From the NCBI GenBank assembly GCA_003169895.1, contig PNAE01000007.1, positions 1,068,314-1,132,313 of the forward strand: DNA of 64,000 nucleotides, given 5' to 3'. The translations under genes were made by a program, and so were the position numbers. Below, piece by piece: positions 16,200 through 26,186 of the stretch (the first letter of the stretch is position 1; each line of letters starts with the position of its first letter). The notes beneath the pieces are model-generated. The model was not told the DNA's origin. It searched no databases and saw nothing but the letters and a program-made list of their open reading frames with translations. This stretch comes from Gemmatimonadota bacterium (lineage in GTDB: Bacteria > Gemmatimonadota > Gemmatimonadetes > Gemmatimonadales > GWC2-71-9).

Positions 16200-17641
16200 G
16201 GGCGACCGAGGCACTGCTAGCGTCGTATCTCGACCTCGCTCGCCACCTCGATCCGCTGCGCTACCCCGACGAGTCGCCACAGGAGATCGCCCACCGGCTG
16301 GGGCAGTTCGACCCCGCCTCCATGCGGGCGCACGTCAGCGCACTGCGAAGCATCGCGAACGCGCTCGAGGATCTCGACAACATCGCCGAGCTGGACGACG
16401 AGGTCGACCGGACAATGCTGCTCGACAGCATCCGATCCGACACCGTCCGGCTGGGAGGGATGCTTGCGAGCGAGACGTCGAATCCGGCCTTGCCGCTCCG
16501 GCACCTGAACCGCGCACTGCTGGTGCTGATGGGTGAGGATTTTGATGCCGAATGTGAAGCAGCGCTGCGTGAGCGCATCGCGGCGTTTCCCGGCTTCCTC
16601 GAGTCGTTGCAAGCGGACCCGCGTCCCGCGCCGGTCCTGATTCTCGAACGGGCGCGGCTCGAAGCCGGCCGGTTTGCCGACGAGACGCTCGACATGGCGG
16701 CGGAGCGCCTCGACGACGCGACCGTGCAACCGGCACTGGTCGCCATCGCCGAGTATCGCGCCTGGCTCAATGACGACGGCAGGGAAGGCGGGCCATATGG
16801 CTTCGGCGAACAGCATGTCGAGGCACGACTGGCGACGCTGGGCAGCGAACCACTTGGTGCCAAGGGCACGCTGCGACTGCTCGAGCTCCGCCGCGCGGGT
16901 GTCGAACGATCGCTGGCGGGCGCCGCGGAGGAGCTTGGATTGACGGACCCGCTTGCGTGCGCGCAGCAACTGATGGACGAAGCACAACCGGCGCCCGACA
17001 TCTTCGACGATTTCTGGGCCGACGAGTGGCGACGCGTTGGCGAAGCGCTGCGCGAGGCCGGCCTGCCGATACCCGACGCCGAGCCGCCGGCCGGCCCGCT
17101 GGATGCCGCGGACGGCTGGTCGATGGCCGCGCATGCGGTGCGCGACCATGCCGCGCGGATGATGTGGGTGGCGAAGGCGATGAACCCGCGTCCGGTTCGT
17201 CGGTTGCTGCGCGGGCCGGGCCTGCTCGACGGTTGGGGGCGGACCGTGGCGGCACTGCTGCGCAACAGCGAAGCGTTTGGCTTGCCCGAGCGGCGCCTGA
17301 TGATGTCGTTCCTCGCACTGCGCGACTGCGCGGCGGCCGAGGCGGATCTCCTGTTGCACTCGCGCGCGGCCGGTCCGGACGAACTCATGGTACGGACCCA
17401 GAAAATCGCCGGTGTGAGCGCCGAGGCTGCGCGTGTCATCATCGGGGACATCGCGGCCGACCCGCTGCATGCGCTCGGGGCCGCGCTCGCCCACGAGGCG
17501 TGGCAGGGGTGGTATGCGGAGGTCGGTGGGGAGCCGGTGCCGTTCGTGCTGAAGGCGATGTTGGGCGGCGGGTTGGCGGTGCCGCTGGCCAGGTGGGCGC
17601 TGGAAACGGGAGAGGCGAGCGACGGGAGACGCGAGACCTAG
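16196..17641 (+). CDS. DUF885-like helical protein, probably not an active peptidase
   Basis: A 481-residue, almost wholly alpha-helical protein rich in Ala, Arg and Leu. The opening (LLASYLDLARHLDPLRYP) and the segment DRTMLLDSIRSDTVRL...NPALPLRHLNRALL follow the DUF885 pattern. However, the HEXXH-type metal site usual in that family's C-terminal half is not found, and the protein is shorter than the usual 550-600 residues. It lacks a signal peptide. The gene overlaps the nucleotidyltransferase by ATGA and is the last of the operon. Its final residues (SDGRRET) are encoded by heptad-like sequence. Confidence 0.6.
   Translation: MRATEALLASYLDLARHLDPLRYPDESPQEIAHRLGQFDPASMRAHVSALRSIANALEDLDNIAELDDEVDRTMLLDSIRSDTVRLGGMLASETSNPALPLRHLNRALLVLMGEDFDAECEAALRERIAAFPGFLESLQADPRPAPVLILERARLEAGRFADETLDMAAERLDDATVQPALVAIAEYRAWLNDDGREGGPYGFGEQHVEARLATLGSEPLGAKGTLRLLELRRAGVERSLAGAAEELGLTDPLACAQQLMDEAQPAPDIFDDFWADEWRRVGEALREAGLPIPDAEPPAGPLDAADGWSMAAHAVRDHAARMMWVAKAMNPRPVRRLLRGPGLLDGWGRTVAALLRNSEAFGLPERRLMMSFLALRDCAAAEADLLLHSRAAGPDELMVRTQKIAGVSAEAARVIIGDIAADPLHALGAALAHEAWQGWYAEVGGEPVPFVLKAMLGGGLAVPLARWALETGEASDGRRET
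17610..17638. repeat. Single heptad arm inside the 3' end of the DUF885-like gene
   Basis: gagaggc, gagcgac, gggagac, gcgagac: four units in 7-nt register within the last codons. No opposing arm is found. It resembles the arms of the dispersed heptad family and seems to have been absorbed into the coding region. Confidence 0.4.
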
Positions 17642-17692
17642 CGACGAACTGCCCGTGGGATGTGGAGTTCCGGTCTTCGGCCACTATTACAA

Positions 17693-17781
17693 TTAGTCGG
17701 CTAACTATAATACGAACAAATGCCCCGCTCCGATAAGCGCGTTGTGGATACTGTCGGATCAGCAGTTAGTAAGACGGCTAA
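17693..17781 (+). promoter_or_regulatory. Two TTAG/CTAA dyads and a TATAAT box upstream of glnN
   Basis: TTAGTCGGCTAA (17693-17704) abuts TATAAT (17706-17711), and TTAGTAAGACGGCTAA (17766-17781) ends 7 nt before a second promoter's -35. Both have TTAG/CTAA ends and share the GGCTAA half, so they may be operators for one regulator. TATAAT lies 8 nt before an in-frame ATG at 17720, so an N-terminally extended leaderless GlnN form is possible. Confidence 0.45.
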
Positions 17782-17788
17782 GTATCTC

Positions 17789-17816
17789 TTGCAACCCGAC
17801 CGGTACGCCTTACCTT
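17789..17816 (+). promoter_or_regulatory. Candidate promoter for glnN
   Basis: TTGCAA (17789-17794), a 16-nt spacer and TACCTT (17811-17816). Transcription would begin near 17823, giving a leader of about 26 nt before the ATG at 17849. Confidence 0.5.
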
Positions 17817-17848
17817 GCGTCCTTTCCTGGCCCCCACCCCAGTCAAGG

Positions 17849-19996
<2,148 letters not shown>

Positions 19997-20000
19997 GGGC

Positions 20001-20025
20001 TTTCCCCTTTCACGTCTTACTTCGT
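20001..20025. repeat. Single pyrimidine heptad arm before the DUF4159 gene
   Basis: ccctttcacgtcttactt matches the pyrimidine arms seen at 7963 and 56400 but has no purine partner. It contains the -35 box (TTACTT) of the next gene. Confidence 0.4.
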
Positions 20026-20051
20026 AGCGCCGGCCCTTTTACGATTCAAGC
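20017..20051 (+). promoter_or_regulatory. Leaderless promoter of the DUF4159 gene
   Basis: TTACTT (20017-20022), a 17-nt spacer, TACGAT (20040-20045), then 6 nt to the ATG at 20052. No ribosome-binding site is present. Confidence 0.6.
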
Positions 20052-20852
20052 ATGCGCAGTTCACGTGGTTGCTCAATCCGCATCGCCGCCGTCCTCACCG
20101 GACTAGCGGCGATGTGCGTCCCCGGCTCGCACGCCGGCGCCCAGGGTTTCGGGCGCAACTCCGGGTTCATTCAGACACCGTTCGTGCAGAATGTTCCGTA
20201 CGACGGACGGTTCACCTTTGCGCGGTTGAGCTACGTCACCAACAGCCCCGAGGGCTATTACTACCGCGGACTCCCCGCATGGGCGCACGGGTACGACGTC
20301 GCCGAGCGCAACCTGATGCAGATCCTCACCTCGCTGAGCACCATGCATCCGCGCCTTGAGACTGGCGTCGTGTACAATCTCGACGATCCGCAGTTGTTCA
20401 AGTATCCGCTGACCTATATGACCGAGGCGGGCTACTGGTCGTTGAGCGACAAGGAGGCGCTGGCATTCCGGAAGTATCTGCTCAAGGGCGGGTTCGTCAT
20501 CTTCGATGACTTCCGCGGTCTCGGCGGATACGAAAACTTTGCGGCCAACATGAAACGCATCCTGCCCGACGCGCGAATCGTCGATCTCACGCCCAAGGAT
20601 CCGATCTTTCATTCGTTCTACGAGATCAACTCGTTCGACATCGTGCCCATGGCGTACGGGCGCGGCAGGCCGCTCTTTCAGGGGATCTATCTGGACAACG
20701 ACCCGTCCAAACGGCTCGTGGCGATGGTCAACTTCAACGAGGACGTGTCAAACTTCTGGGAGTTTTCCGGTCAGGGGTTCTACCCGATCGATGAATCGAA
20801 CGAAGGATACAAGCTGGGAATCAACTACTTGATCTATGCGATGTCGCACTAG
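20052..20852 (+). CDS. Secreted DUF4159-domain protein
   Basis: A 266-residue protein with a signal peptide (about 1-30, ending HAGAQ) followed by a DUF4159 domain. Typical features are FTFARLSY near the start, a stretch about defined day-limit lines (LYKYPLTYM-type, here QLFKYPLTYMTEAG), and KGGFVIFDDFRG in the middle, which resembles a Rossmann/flavodoxin-like or glutamine-amidotransferase-like core. The family's function is unknown; it often sits near MoxR/DUF58 genes, but here it stands alone. Its TAG stop shares the palindrome CTAG with the convergent ybdD stop. Confidence 0.82.
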   Translation: MRSSRGCSIRIAAVLTGLAAMCVPGSHAGAQGFGRNSGFIQTPFVQNVPYDGRFTFARLSYVTNSPEGYYYRGLPAWAHGYDVAERNLMQILTSLSTMHPRLETGVVYNLDDPQLFKYPLTYMTEAGYWSLSDKEALAFRKYLLKGGFVIFDDFRGLGGYENFAANMKRILPDARIVDLTPKDPIFHSFYEINSFDIVPMAYGRGRPLFQGIYLDNDPSKRLVAMVNFNEDVSNFWEFSGQGFYPIDESNEGYKLGINYLIYAMSH

Positions 20853-21031
20853 CAGCAACGCATTCCACCGCGCTCATAGCGTACCTTCAGATACAACTCG
20901 TAATACTCCCGTTCGCTTGGCACCGGGCACTCCGGGTGGCAGGCGCCAAGGTGTTCGACGTACGCCTCGTAATTGGGCATGCCCGCGATGCGGCGGACCG
21001 TTTGTGCCCAGCGTGCTACCAGATCCCTCAC
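20849..21031 (-). CDS. ybdD: YbdD/YjiX-family small protein (DUF466)
   Basis: A 60-residue protein too short to appear separately in the ORF track; it lies at the end of a longer shadow ORF. It starts at a GTG overlapping the cstA stop by 4 nt (GTGA). The sequence MPNYEAYVEHLGACHPECP...SEREYYELYLKVRYERGGMRCC is the conserved YbdD pattern, including the terminal RCC. In enterobacteria YbdD/YjiX is co-encoded with CstA/BtsT-type transporters and is needed for their pyruvate transport. The same pairing here supports that role. Its TAG stop is shared with the opposite gene through CTAG. Confidence 0.9.
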   Translation of the reverse strand: MRDLVARWAQTVRRIAGMPNYEAYVEHLGACHPECPVPSEREYYELYLKVRYERGGMRCC

Positions 21032-23052
21032 GCGACCCCCTTCGCTTCGTCCGGTCGCGCGAGCTGCGGAGCAGCGAGTCGAGACCCCCGCAGCCACACC
21101 CGCGCGGATGACAACACCACTGCCCAGGTGATTGCCAGGAACAGTGCGCACAGCACCGCGTCGATCCGGTCGTTGAAGACGAGGCGTGCGCCGCGTGCGG
21201 CGCCGAGGCTGCCGGCGGTGACAGCCGCAGCGGTCTCCGCGGCGTGGCTCAGGAATCCGAGACGCGGGTCGGCGGAGAACATCTTCTGCCACGATGCGGT
21301 GCTCGTCACGGCGAGCAGCCAGGTCAGCGGTAGTAGCGTCGTCCACGCATAGCGGGCTCGCCCGGCGCGAATGATGAGCGTCGTGCCGACCGACAACGCC
21401 ACTGCGGCGAGCAACTGATTGCTGATACCAAACATCGGCCAGAGTGAATTGATGCCTCCCAGCGGATCGGTGACTCCTTGCAGCAGGAACCAGCCCCACG
21501 CGGCGACAATCACCGCCGAAGTGAGGATGGCGCTGGGATACGACGAAATTCTACCGACCGGCTTCCAGAAGTGTCCTCCGAGTTCCTGAATCATGAAGCG
21601 GCCCACACGCGTACCGGCGTCGATCGTGGTGAGGATGAACAGCGCCTCGAACATGATGGCGAAGTGGTACCACAACGCCATCAAGGGGCGGCCGAACACG
21701 CCGGACAGGATCTGTGCCATCCCGACTGCGAGCGTCGGCGCGCCGCCGGTGCGAGCCAGCAGCGTGGTCTCGCCGACCGAGCGGGCGACCGCTTCGATCT
21801 GGCCGGGCGCGAGCGTAAAGCCCCAGTGCTGCACCGCCAGGACAGCGTGCGCCGCATCGCCGCCGAGGAGGGCGAGCGGGGCGTTCATCGCGAAGTACAC
21901 GCCGGGGTCGAGAATCGATGCCGCGCATATCGCCATCACTGCGACCAACGATTCCATCAACATCGCACCGTACCCGATGACGCGCGCGTCGCTTTCCCGG
22001 TCGAGCATCTTGGGCGTCGTGCCGCTGGACACCAGTGCGTGAAACCCGGAGATCGCGCCGCATGCGATCGTGATGAAGCAGAACGGAAAGAGCGAACCTG
22101 CAAACACCGGACCGGTTCCGTTGACGAACTGGGTGACCGCCGGGAGCTTCATCACCGGGAGCGTGAGGACGATGCCGAACGCGAGTCCGACGATGGTGCC
22201 GAGCTTGACGAAGGTCGACAGATAATCCCGCGGCGCGAGCAGCATCCACACCGGCAACACCGATGCGATGAAGCCGTACCCCATCAGGCCCCACGAGAGC
22301 GTGGTGGCGCTCAGGGTGAACACCGGTGCGAGCGTCGGCGAAGCGGCAATCCAGCGCCCCGCGACCAGTGCCAGCAGCAACAGGACGATCCCTGCGGCGG
22401 TGGCCTCGAGGGTCTTCCCCGGCCGGACCACCTTCATCCAGAAACCCATGCCGAGGGCGATTGGGATAGTACACAAGAGGGTGAAGACGCCCCACGGCGA
22501 CTCGGCGAGTGCCTTGACGATCACCAGCGCGAGCACGGCGAGGAGGATCACCATGATGGCCAGAATGGCAACCATCGCGAGCACGCCCGTGAACGGGCCG
22601 ATCTCTTCCTTCGCCATCTGGCCGAGGGACTTCCCATCGCGGCGGACCGACGCCGCAAGGATGACGAAGTCCTGCACCGCGCCGCCGAGGATCACGCCGA
22701 CCACGATCCAGATGGTGCCCGGCAGGTAGCCGAACTGCGCTGCAAGCACGGGACCCACCAGCGGACCAGCGCCGGCGATGGCCGCGAAATGATGGCCGAA
22801 CAGCACCCAGCGCGACGTGGGGACAAAATCACGGCCGTTCGCCAGGCGATGGGCCGGTGTTACCCGCGCGTCGTTCAGGCCGACAACGCGGTTCGCGAGA
22901 AAGCGACTGTAGAAACGATAGGCGATCAGGTAGGTGCCCACCGCGGCGAGCACGAGCCACGCAGCGTTCACGGTTTCGCCGCGGTGCAGCGCGAGCATCG
23001 CCCATCCGGCGCCGCCGATGCCGGCCACGAGCGTCCAGATGAGGGCAGACAT
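21028..23052 (-). CDS. cstA: CstA-family transporter (carbon starvation protein)
   Basis: A 674-residue integral membrane protein with many hydrophobic segments, transporting pyruvate and/or peptides. I start at the ATG at 23052 (MSALIWTLVAG) because a TAGCTT box lies 7 nt upstream and the 42 extra track residues derive from repeat sequence. CstA hallmarks include GRDFVPTSRWVLFGHHFAAIAGAGPLVGP near the N-terminus, GGAVQDFVILAASVRRDG, and SGTTPKMLDRESDARVIGYGAMLMESLVA. It is coupled to ybdD by a 4-nt overlap. Confidence 0.95.
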   Translation of the reverse strand: MSALIWTLVAGIGGAGWAMLALHRGETVNAAWLVLAAVGTYLIAYRFYSRFLANRVVGLNDARVTPAHRLANGRDFVPTSRWVLFGHHFAAIAGAGPLVGPVLAAQFGYLPGTIWIVVGVILGGAVQDFVILAASVRRDGKSLGQMAKEEIGPFTGVLAMVAILAIMVILLAVLALVIVKALAESPWGVFTLLCTIPIALGMGFWMKVVRPGKTLEATAAGIVLLLLALVAGRWIAASPTLAPVFTLSATTLSWGLMGYGFIASVLPVWMLLAPRDYLSTFVKLGTIVGLAFGIVLTLPVMKLPAVTQFVNGTGPVFAGSLFPFCFITIACGAISGFHALVSSGTTPKMLDRESDARVIGYGAMLMESLVAVMAICAASILDPGVYFAMNAPLALLGGDAAHAVLAVQHWGFTLAPGQIEAVARSVGETTLLARTGGAPTLAVGMAQILSGVFGRPLMALWYHFAIMFEALFILTTIDAGTRVGRFMIQELGGHFWKPVGRISSYPSAILTSAVIVAAWGWFLLQGVTDPLGGINSLWPMFGISNQLLAAVALSVGTTLIIRAGRARYAWTTLLPLTWLLAVTSTASWQKMFSADPRLGFLSHAAETAAAVTAGSLGAARGARLVFNDRIDAVLCALFLAITWAVVLSSARVWLRGSRLAAPQLARPDEAKGVA

Positions 23053-23059
23053 GGAATGG

Positions 23060-23088
23060 AAGCTAGGAGCTAAGGAGAGACGAGAGAA
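23060..23088 (-). promoter_or_regulatory. Leaderless promoter of cstA inside a heptad repeat
   Basis: On the minus strand TTCTCT (23088-23083), a 17-nt spacer, TAGCTT (23065-23060), then 7 nt to the cstA ATG. The -35 and spacer are part of the heptad array. Confidence 0.5.
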
Positions 23089-23115
23089 GAGAGACGTCTC
23101 TCGTCTCTCCTTACA
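23061..23115. repeat. Heptad-periodic inverted repeat with perfect 16-bp stem
   Basis: Units agctagg, agctaag, gagagac, gagagaa, gagagac, then gtctctc, gtctctc in 7-nt register. TAAGGAGAGACGAGAG (23071-23086) and CTCTCGTCTCTCCTTA (23098-23113) pair perfectly around an 11-nt loop. It sits between the stop of the propeller gene and the start of cstA on the minus strand. Confidence 0.75.
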
Positions 23116-24430
23116 TCTTCGGCAGCGGATATCGCTCCAACCATTCCGCTTCGCCATCGAGGCGGGCCAAATAGACACCGTTCTTGCCGAAGCCGACCAG
23201 CCTGGTGTTCGCGGGCAGCTTGACGTGTCCGACGATGCCCTTGCCCTCGGCGATCACGTCATATTTCGGCGCATTGTCGCCGCGCATTCGTTCACGGGCA
23301 ACCCAGAGGCTGCCATTCGGATCGAATGCCGCGACCAGGCCGCTCGACGCGATCGCGGGCTTGGTCGCGGGAAACGGCGCGATCGGAATGTCGGACGGAT
23401 TGAAGGTGAACGACTGCCCGCTTGCGCCCGCGGCCTGTCCTGCGGCACGGCCCGCTTCCACCGCGGCGCGATCTGCACCGGCCGGCGGGGCACCACCACC
23501 GTCACCGCCGCGCATGACGAACACCTGCGTGCCGCCCCCACCGCCACCGTCACCAAACATGATTGTCTGCCCACCACCGCCGTCACCGATCGTCCGATTC
23601 GCCGGGGCCGCCATGCCAACCGAGCTCACCATGTTCTTCATGCCCTGGCGCATCGAATCGGTGATCGCCTGCTGCTCGGCCGCCGAGATGGCGATCGGCT
23701 GGAACGGCAACGGGCCGGTCCGTCCGGTTTCGTGTCCATCGCGTGACCAAATGACCTGGTAACTGTCAGCCAGCACGCGTGCAATGAGACCGTCGTTGCG
23801 GACCGCCCAGGCGTCGCGAAACGGGAAGACCAGGATGCCCTGGGCGTGCGCCTGATCCGCACGCCGGATGTTGATCCGCATGAGTTCCTGATCGGTGGTG
23901 CCGCCCTGGACCAGGCGACGGAGCGATGCGCTCGGCTTCATCGCCTTTGCAGCGGTATCAAACTCGGTGACGGTGTAGTACAGGTTGCCCGACCCGTCCG
24001 TCGCCGACAGTGTGAAGAAACGACTGCCGCTGGGGACCGCCACCGGGATCACTGCTGCGACATCGCCGCTCGGCGTCAGGTGAAGTGCCTTGTGGCCGAG
24101 CGCGTCATATAACAGCAGCGAATCGCCCGGCAGCGGCAGTACCGCGGTGGCAGTCCGATACTCGTCCGGCCCGTCACCCTGCTTGCCGAGCAGCGCGTCA
24201 CCGCCCGTCGCCAGGTCAATCAGGCGGAACGCGGCTTCCTTGGTATCGCTGGCGACGACTCGTCCATCCGGCAGCTCCTGCACGGCAAACACCCGACCCA
24301 GCTGGTACTTCGACCGGGCCACGCGTTTGCCGAGATCAACGGGCGTGGTTCCCTGCGCGGGGGCCGACGACGCGAGCGCGGCGAGCAGGACCGTGGCGGA
24401 CAGCGTCGTTGCCAGACGGGATGGGAGCAT
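23111..24430 (-). CDS. Secreted 6-bladed beta-propeller-like protein
   Basis: A 439-residue exported protein starting at the ATG at 24430, which has GGAG 8 nt upstream; the 33 extra track residues (TANSHEPTAT) are translated repeat. The signal peptide ends near SSAPAQG. The mature protein shows repeated hydrophobic strands with propeller-like spacing (RVFAVQELPDGRVVASD, DSLLLYDALGHKALHL) of the kind common in secreted 6-bladed propellers. Between about 305 and 370 there is a Gly/Asp/Ala-rich low-complexity insert that probably loops out. No catalytic motif is visible and the function is unknown. Confidence 0.65.
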   Translation of the reverse strand: MLPSRLATTLSATVLLAALASSAPAQGTTPVDLGKRVARSKYQLGRVFAVQELPDGRVVASDTKEAAFRLIDLATGGDALLGKQGDGPDEYRTATAVLPLPGDSLLLYDALGHKALHLTPSGDVAAVIPVAVPSGSRFFTLSATDGSGNLYYTVTEFDTAAKAMKPSASLRRLVQGGTTDQELMRINIRRADQAHAQGILVFPFRDAWAVRNDGLIARVLADSYQVIWSRDGHETGRTGPLPFQPIAISAAEQQAITDSMRQGMKNMVSSVGMAAPANRTIGDGGGGQTIMFGDGGGGGGTQVFVMRGGDGGGAPPAGADRAAVEAGRAAGQAAGASGQSFTFNPSDIPIAPFPATKPAIASSGLVAAFDPNGSLWVARERMRGDNAPKYDVIAEGKGIVGHVKLPANTRLVGFGKNGVYLARLDGEAEWLERYPLPKM

Positions 24431-24452
24431 GTGGGTCTCTCCGAGCGGGGAG

Positions 24453-24576
24453 GGGCTGGTGGCTGTTGGCTCGTGGCTATTGGCTGTTGGCTTGTAGCTC
24501 ATCGTTGGCCGCTGGTCGCTGGCAGCCAATAGGCATTAGCCAACAGCCATGAGCCACTAGCTCCCGGCCAGCCAAT
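24453..24576. repeat. Heptad-periodic inverted repeat, GGCTnnT type
   Basis: The left arm runs ggctggt, ggctgtt, ggctcgt, ggctatt, ggctgtt, ggcttgt. The right arm is the complement type agccaat, aggcatt, agccaac, agccatg, agccact. The heptad differs from the GAGAC/GAGGT arms elsewhere, yet period and layout are the same. It lies between divergent genes. Confidence 0.75.
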
Positions 24577-24614
24577 TGTAACGATTCCCCGGTGTCACCG
24601 AGGGTCGCGACGGC

Positions 24615-24651
24615 TTGCTCGCCTCCCGATCGGCCCGTAGCTTCGCAGTCC
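24615..24651 (+). promoter_or_regulatory. Leaderless promoter of the SDR gene
   Basis: TTGCTC (24615-24620), a 17-nt spacer, TAGCTT (24638-24643), then 8 nt to the ATG at 24652. This picks one of several in-frame ATGs. Confidence 0.6.
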
Positions 24652-25518
24652 ATGCCCTTTCCGTCCGGACGCCATCCTGAGCCGTGGATGGCCGGATCCG
24701 CCGCGTCCGCCGCGGCGCCCGCGACCATGACTGAACCCAAACCCGCCTCCGCGACCGGAAGCTCGGATGGCCGGGTCGCCGTGGTGACTGGTGGCGCGAC
24801 CGGGCTGGGCCGCACCATCGCCATGGAACTGGGTCGCGGCGGCTGCAAGGTCGCCTTCTGCTGGTTTGAGATGGACGGCCGGGACGTCGAGTCGACTGCG
24901 CTCCTCACCGAGACGACGCTTTCGTCGATGGGCATCGAGGTCTACGCGGCACGTTGCGACGTGCGCGACCGGGAGCAGGTGAATCGGTTCGTCGCGGAGG
25001 TCAAGCGCCGTTTCGGCGCAATACATCACCTGATCAACAACGCTGGCATCGCGCATGATGGCGCGCTGTGGCGCCTGACGCCGGCGGACTGGGATGCAGT
25101 GCTCGACACCAACGTGAGCGGCGCGTTCCATTGTATTGCCGCGTGCTCGCCGCACTTCCGTGAGCAGCATTCGGGCAAGGTCGTCAACGTGTCGGCTCAT
25201 CAGGCGACGCGACCCGGATTCGGCGTATCATCGTACGCTGCGAGCAAGGCGGCGCTGGAGGGTCTGACCCGTGCGGCGGCGGTCGAGCTCGGCCCGAGCA
25301 ACGTCAACGTGAATGCCGTCGCACCGGGATTCATTCGCACCGAGCGACTCGATCGCCTGCCGCGCGACCTGATCGAGCGCACCCGCAAGCGCGCCGTGCT
25401 CGGCCGGCTCGCCGAACCGGAGGATATCGCGCGCGTGATCACCTTTCTCTGTTCGGACGCCGCGCGGCACATCACCGGACAGACGATCGTGGTAGACGGG
25501 GGTCTGTCACTGGAATAG
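24652..25518 (+). CDS. Short-chain dehydrogenase/reductase, FabG-like, with altered catalytic serine
   Basis: An NAD(P)-dependent Rossmann-fold oxidoreductase of 288 residues from the promoter-supported ATG at 24652; the ATG at 24727 is the conservative alternative. Cofactor motif TGGATGLGR, the structural NNAG and the active-site YAASK are present, as are the classical-SDR APGFIRTE and the C-terminal GQTIVVDGG. The residue 13 before the catalytic tyrosine, normally serine, is alanine (NVSAHQ), although a serine lies one position earlier. Activity may be reduced or altered. Substrate unknown. Confidence 0.85.
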   Translation: MPFPSGRHPEPWMAGSAASAAAPATMTEPKPASATGSSDGRVAVVTGGATGLGRTIAMELGRGGCKVAFCWFEMDGRDVESTALLTETTLSSMGIEVYAARCDVRDREQVNRFVAEVKRRFGAIHHLINNAGIAHDGALWRLTPADWDAVLDTNVSGAFHCIAACSPHFREQHSGKVVNVSAHQATRPGFGVSSYAASKAALEGLTRAAAVELGPSNVNVNAVAPGFIRTERLDRLPRDLIERTRKRAVLGRLAEPEDIARVITFLCSDAARHITGQTIVVDGGLSLE

Positions 25519-25528
25519 GTTTCGGAGT
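25516..25528 (+). promoter_or_regulatory. -10 box before the lipoprotein gene
   Basis: TAGGTT (25516-25521) lies 7 nt before the GTG at 25529 and overlaps the SDR stop codon. No convincing -35 was found, and GGAG four nt before the GTG could also serve as a ribosome site. Confidence 0.35.
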
Positions 25529-26185
25529 GTGACTGACCCCTCTCGCCTGATGCGCCGCGTGACGGTCTGCGCGGCCGCGTTCGTTTTCACGTTGCTGGCA
25601 GGCAGCGGTTGCGCCCACGGGCAGCAGCCGGGCAAGCCGCCGAAGCCATTGCCGGCGCCTGGCCTGCTGCTCGCGCCGCTCGCCGGGCAGCCGATTGCCG
25701 TGCTGCCGGTCACCTACCTCGTGTTCGACAACGTCAGCGGGGGCGGATTGCCGGCAACGCGCCCAGCGCAACTGGCCTGGGCCGACTCCATCCTGGCGGA
25801 CGGATTGCAGGCGCGCGGGCCGGAAGCGGCCTGGATCTGGCCCGCCGAGCTCAGGCGAGTCGCCCGGCGCGCACCGGGCATGGTGACGGATCCCGACCGC
25901 ATGGGCCAGTCGGTGATGCGGTACGAAAATCTCAAGCGGGTGCCGGATCCGTTTCTTTCCAATATCCGTTCGCTGGTCGCGATGACGGGAAGCCGGTTCG
26001 TGCTCATTCCGGCGGCACTCCGATTCACGCAGGTGGGCGACAGCGTCCGGGTGGAAGCCACGCTGGTGCTGGCCGATGCGCGCCTCGGTGTGATTGCATG
26101 GCGCAGCACGCCGATCGCGACCGCGGCATCGGCCGGTGCCGCGCTCGCCGCAACGATCGCACGGATCCTGCCGGACGCACGCTAG
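25529..26185 (+). CDS. Hypothetical lipoprotein
   Basis: A 218-residue protein with a lipoprotein signal peptide (VTVCAAAFVFTLLAGSGC, lipobox LAGSGC near residue 28) and a proline-rich stretch after the cysteine. The remainder alternates strands and helices (PIAVLPVTYLVF, SRFVLIPAALRF, VRVEATLVLADARLGVIAWRS), reminiscent of periplasmic TolB-N-like or curli-associated CsgG-like folds. No motif allows a firm assignment. It ends one base before the dehydrogenase start, so the two are co-transcribed. Confidence 0.55.
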   Translation: MTDPSRLMRRVTVCAAAFVFTLLAGSGCAHGQQPGKPPKPLPAPGLLLAPLAGQPIAVLPVTYLVFDNVSGGGLPATRPAQLAWADSILADGLQARGPEAAWIWPAELRRVARRAPGMVTDPDRMGQSVMRYENLKRVPDPFLSNIRSLVAMTGSRFVLIPAALRFTQVGDSVRVEATLVLADARLGVIAWRSTPIATAASAGAALAATIARILPDAR

Positions 26186-26186
26186 C

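Noticed and set aside
21478-23073. 531-residue forward ORF opposite cstA
   Set aside because: Its sequence is Arg/His/Asp-rich antisense of a membrane protein gene with clear CstA motifs on the other strand; shadow.
23061-23115. Ordinary rho-independent terminator
   Set aside because: The 16-bp stem is perfect, but there is no T-tract, it overlaps the cstA promoter, and it belongs to the heptad family seen elsewhere.
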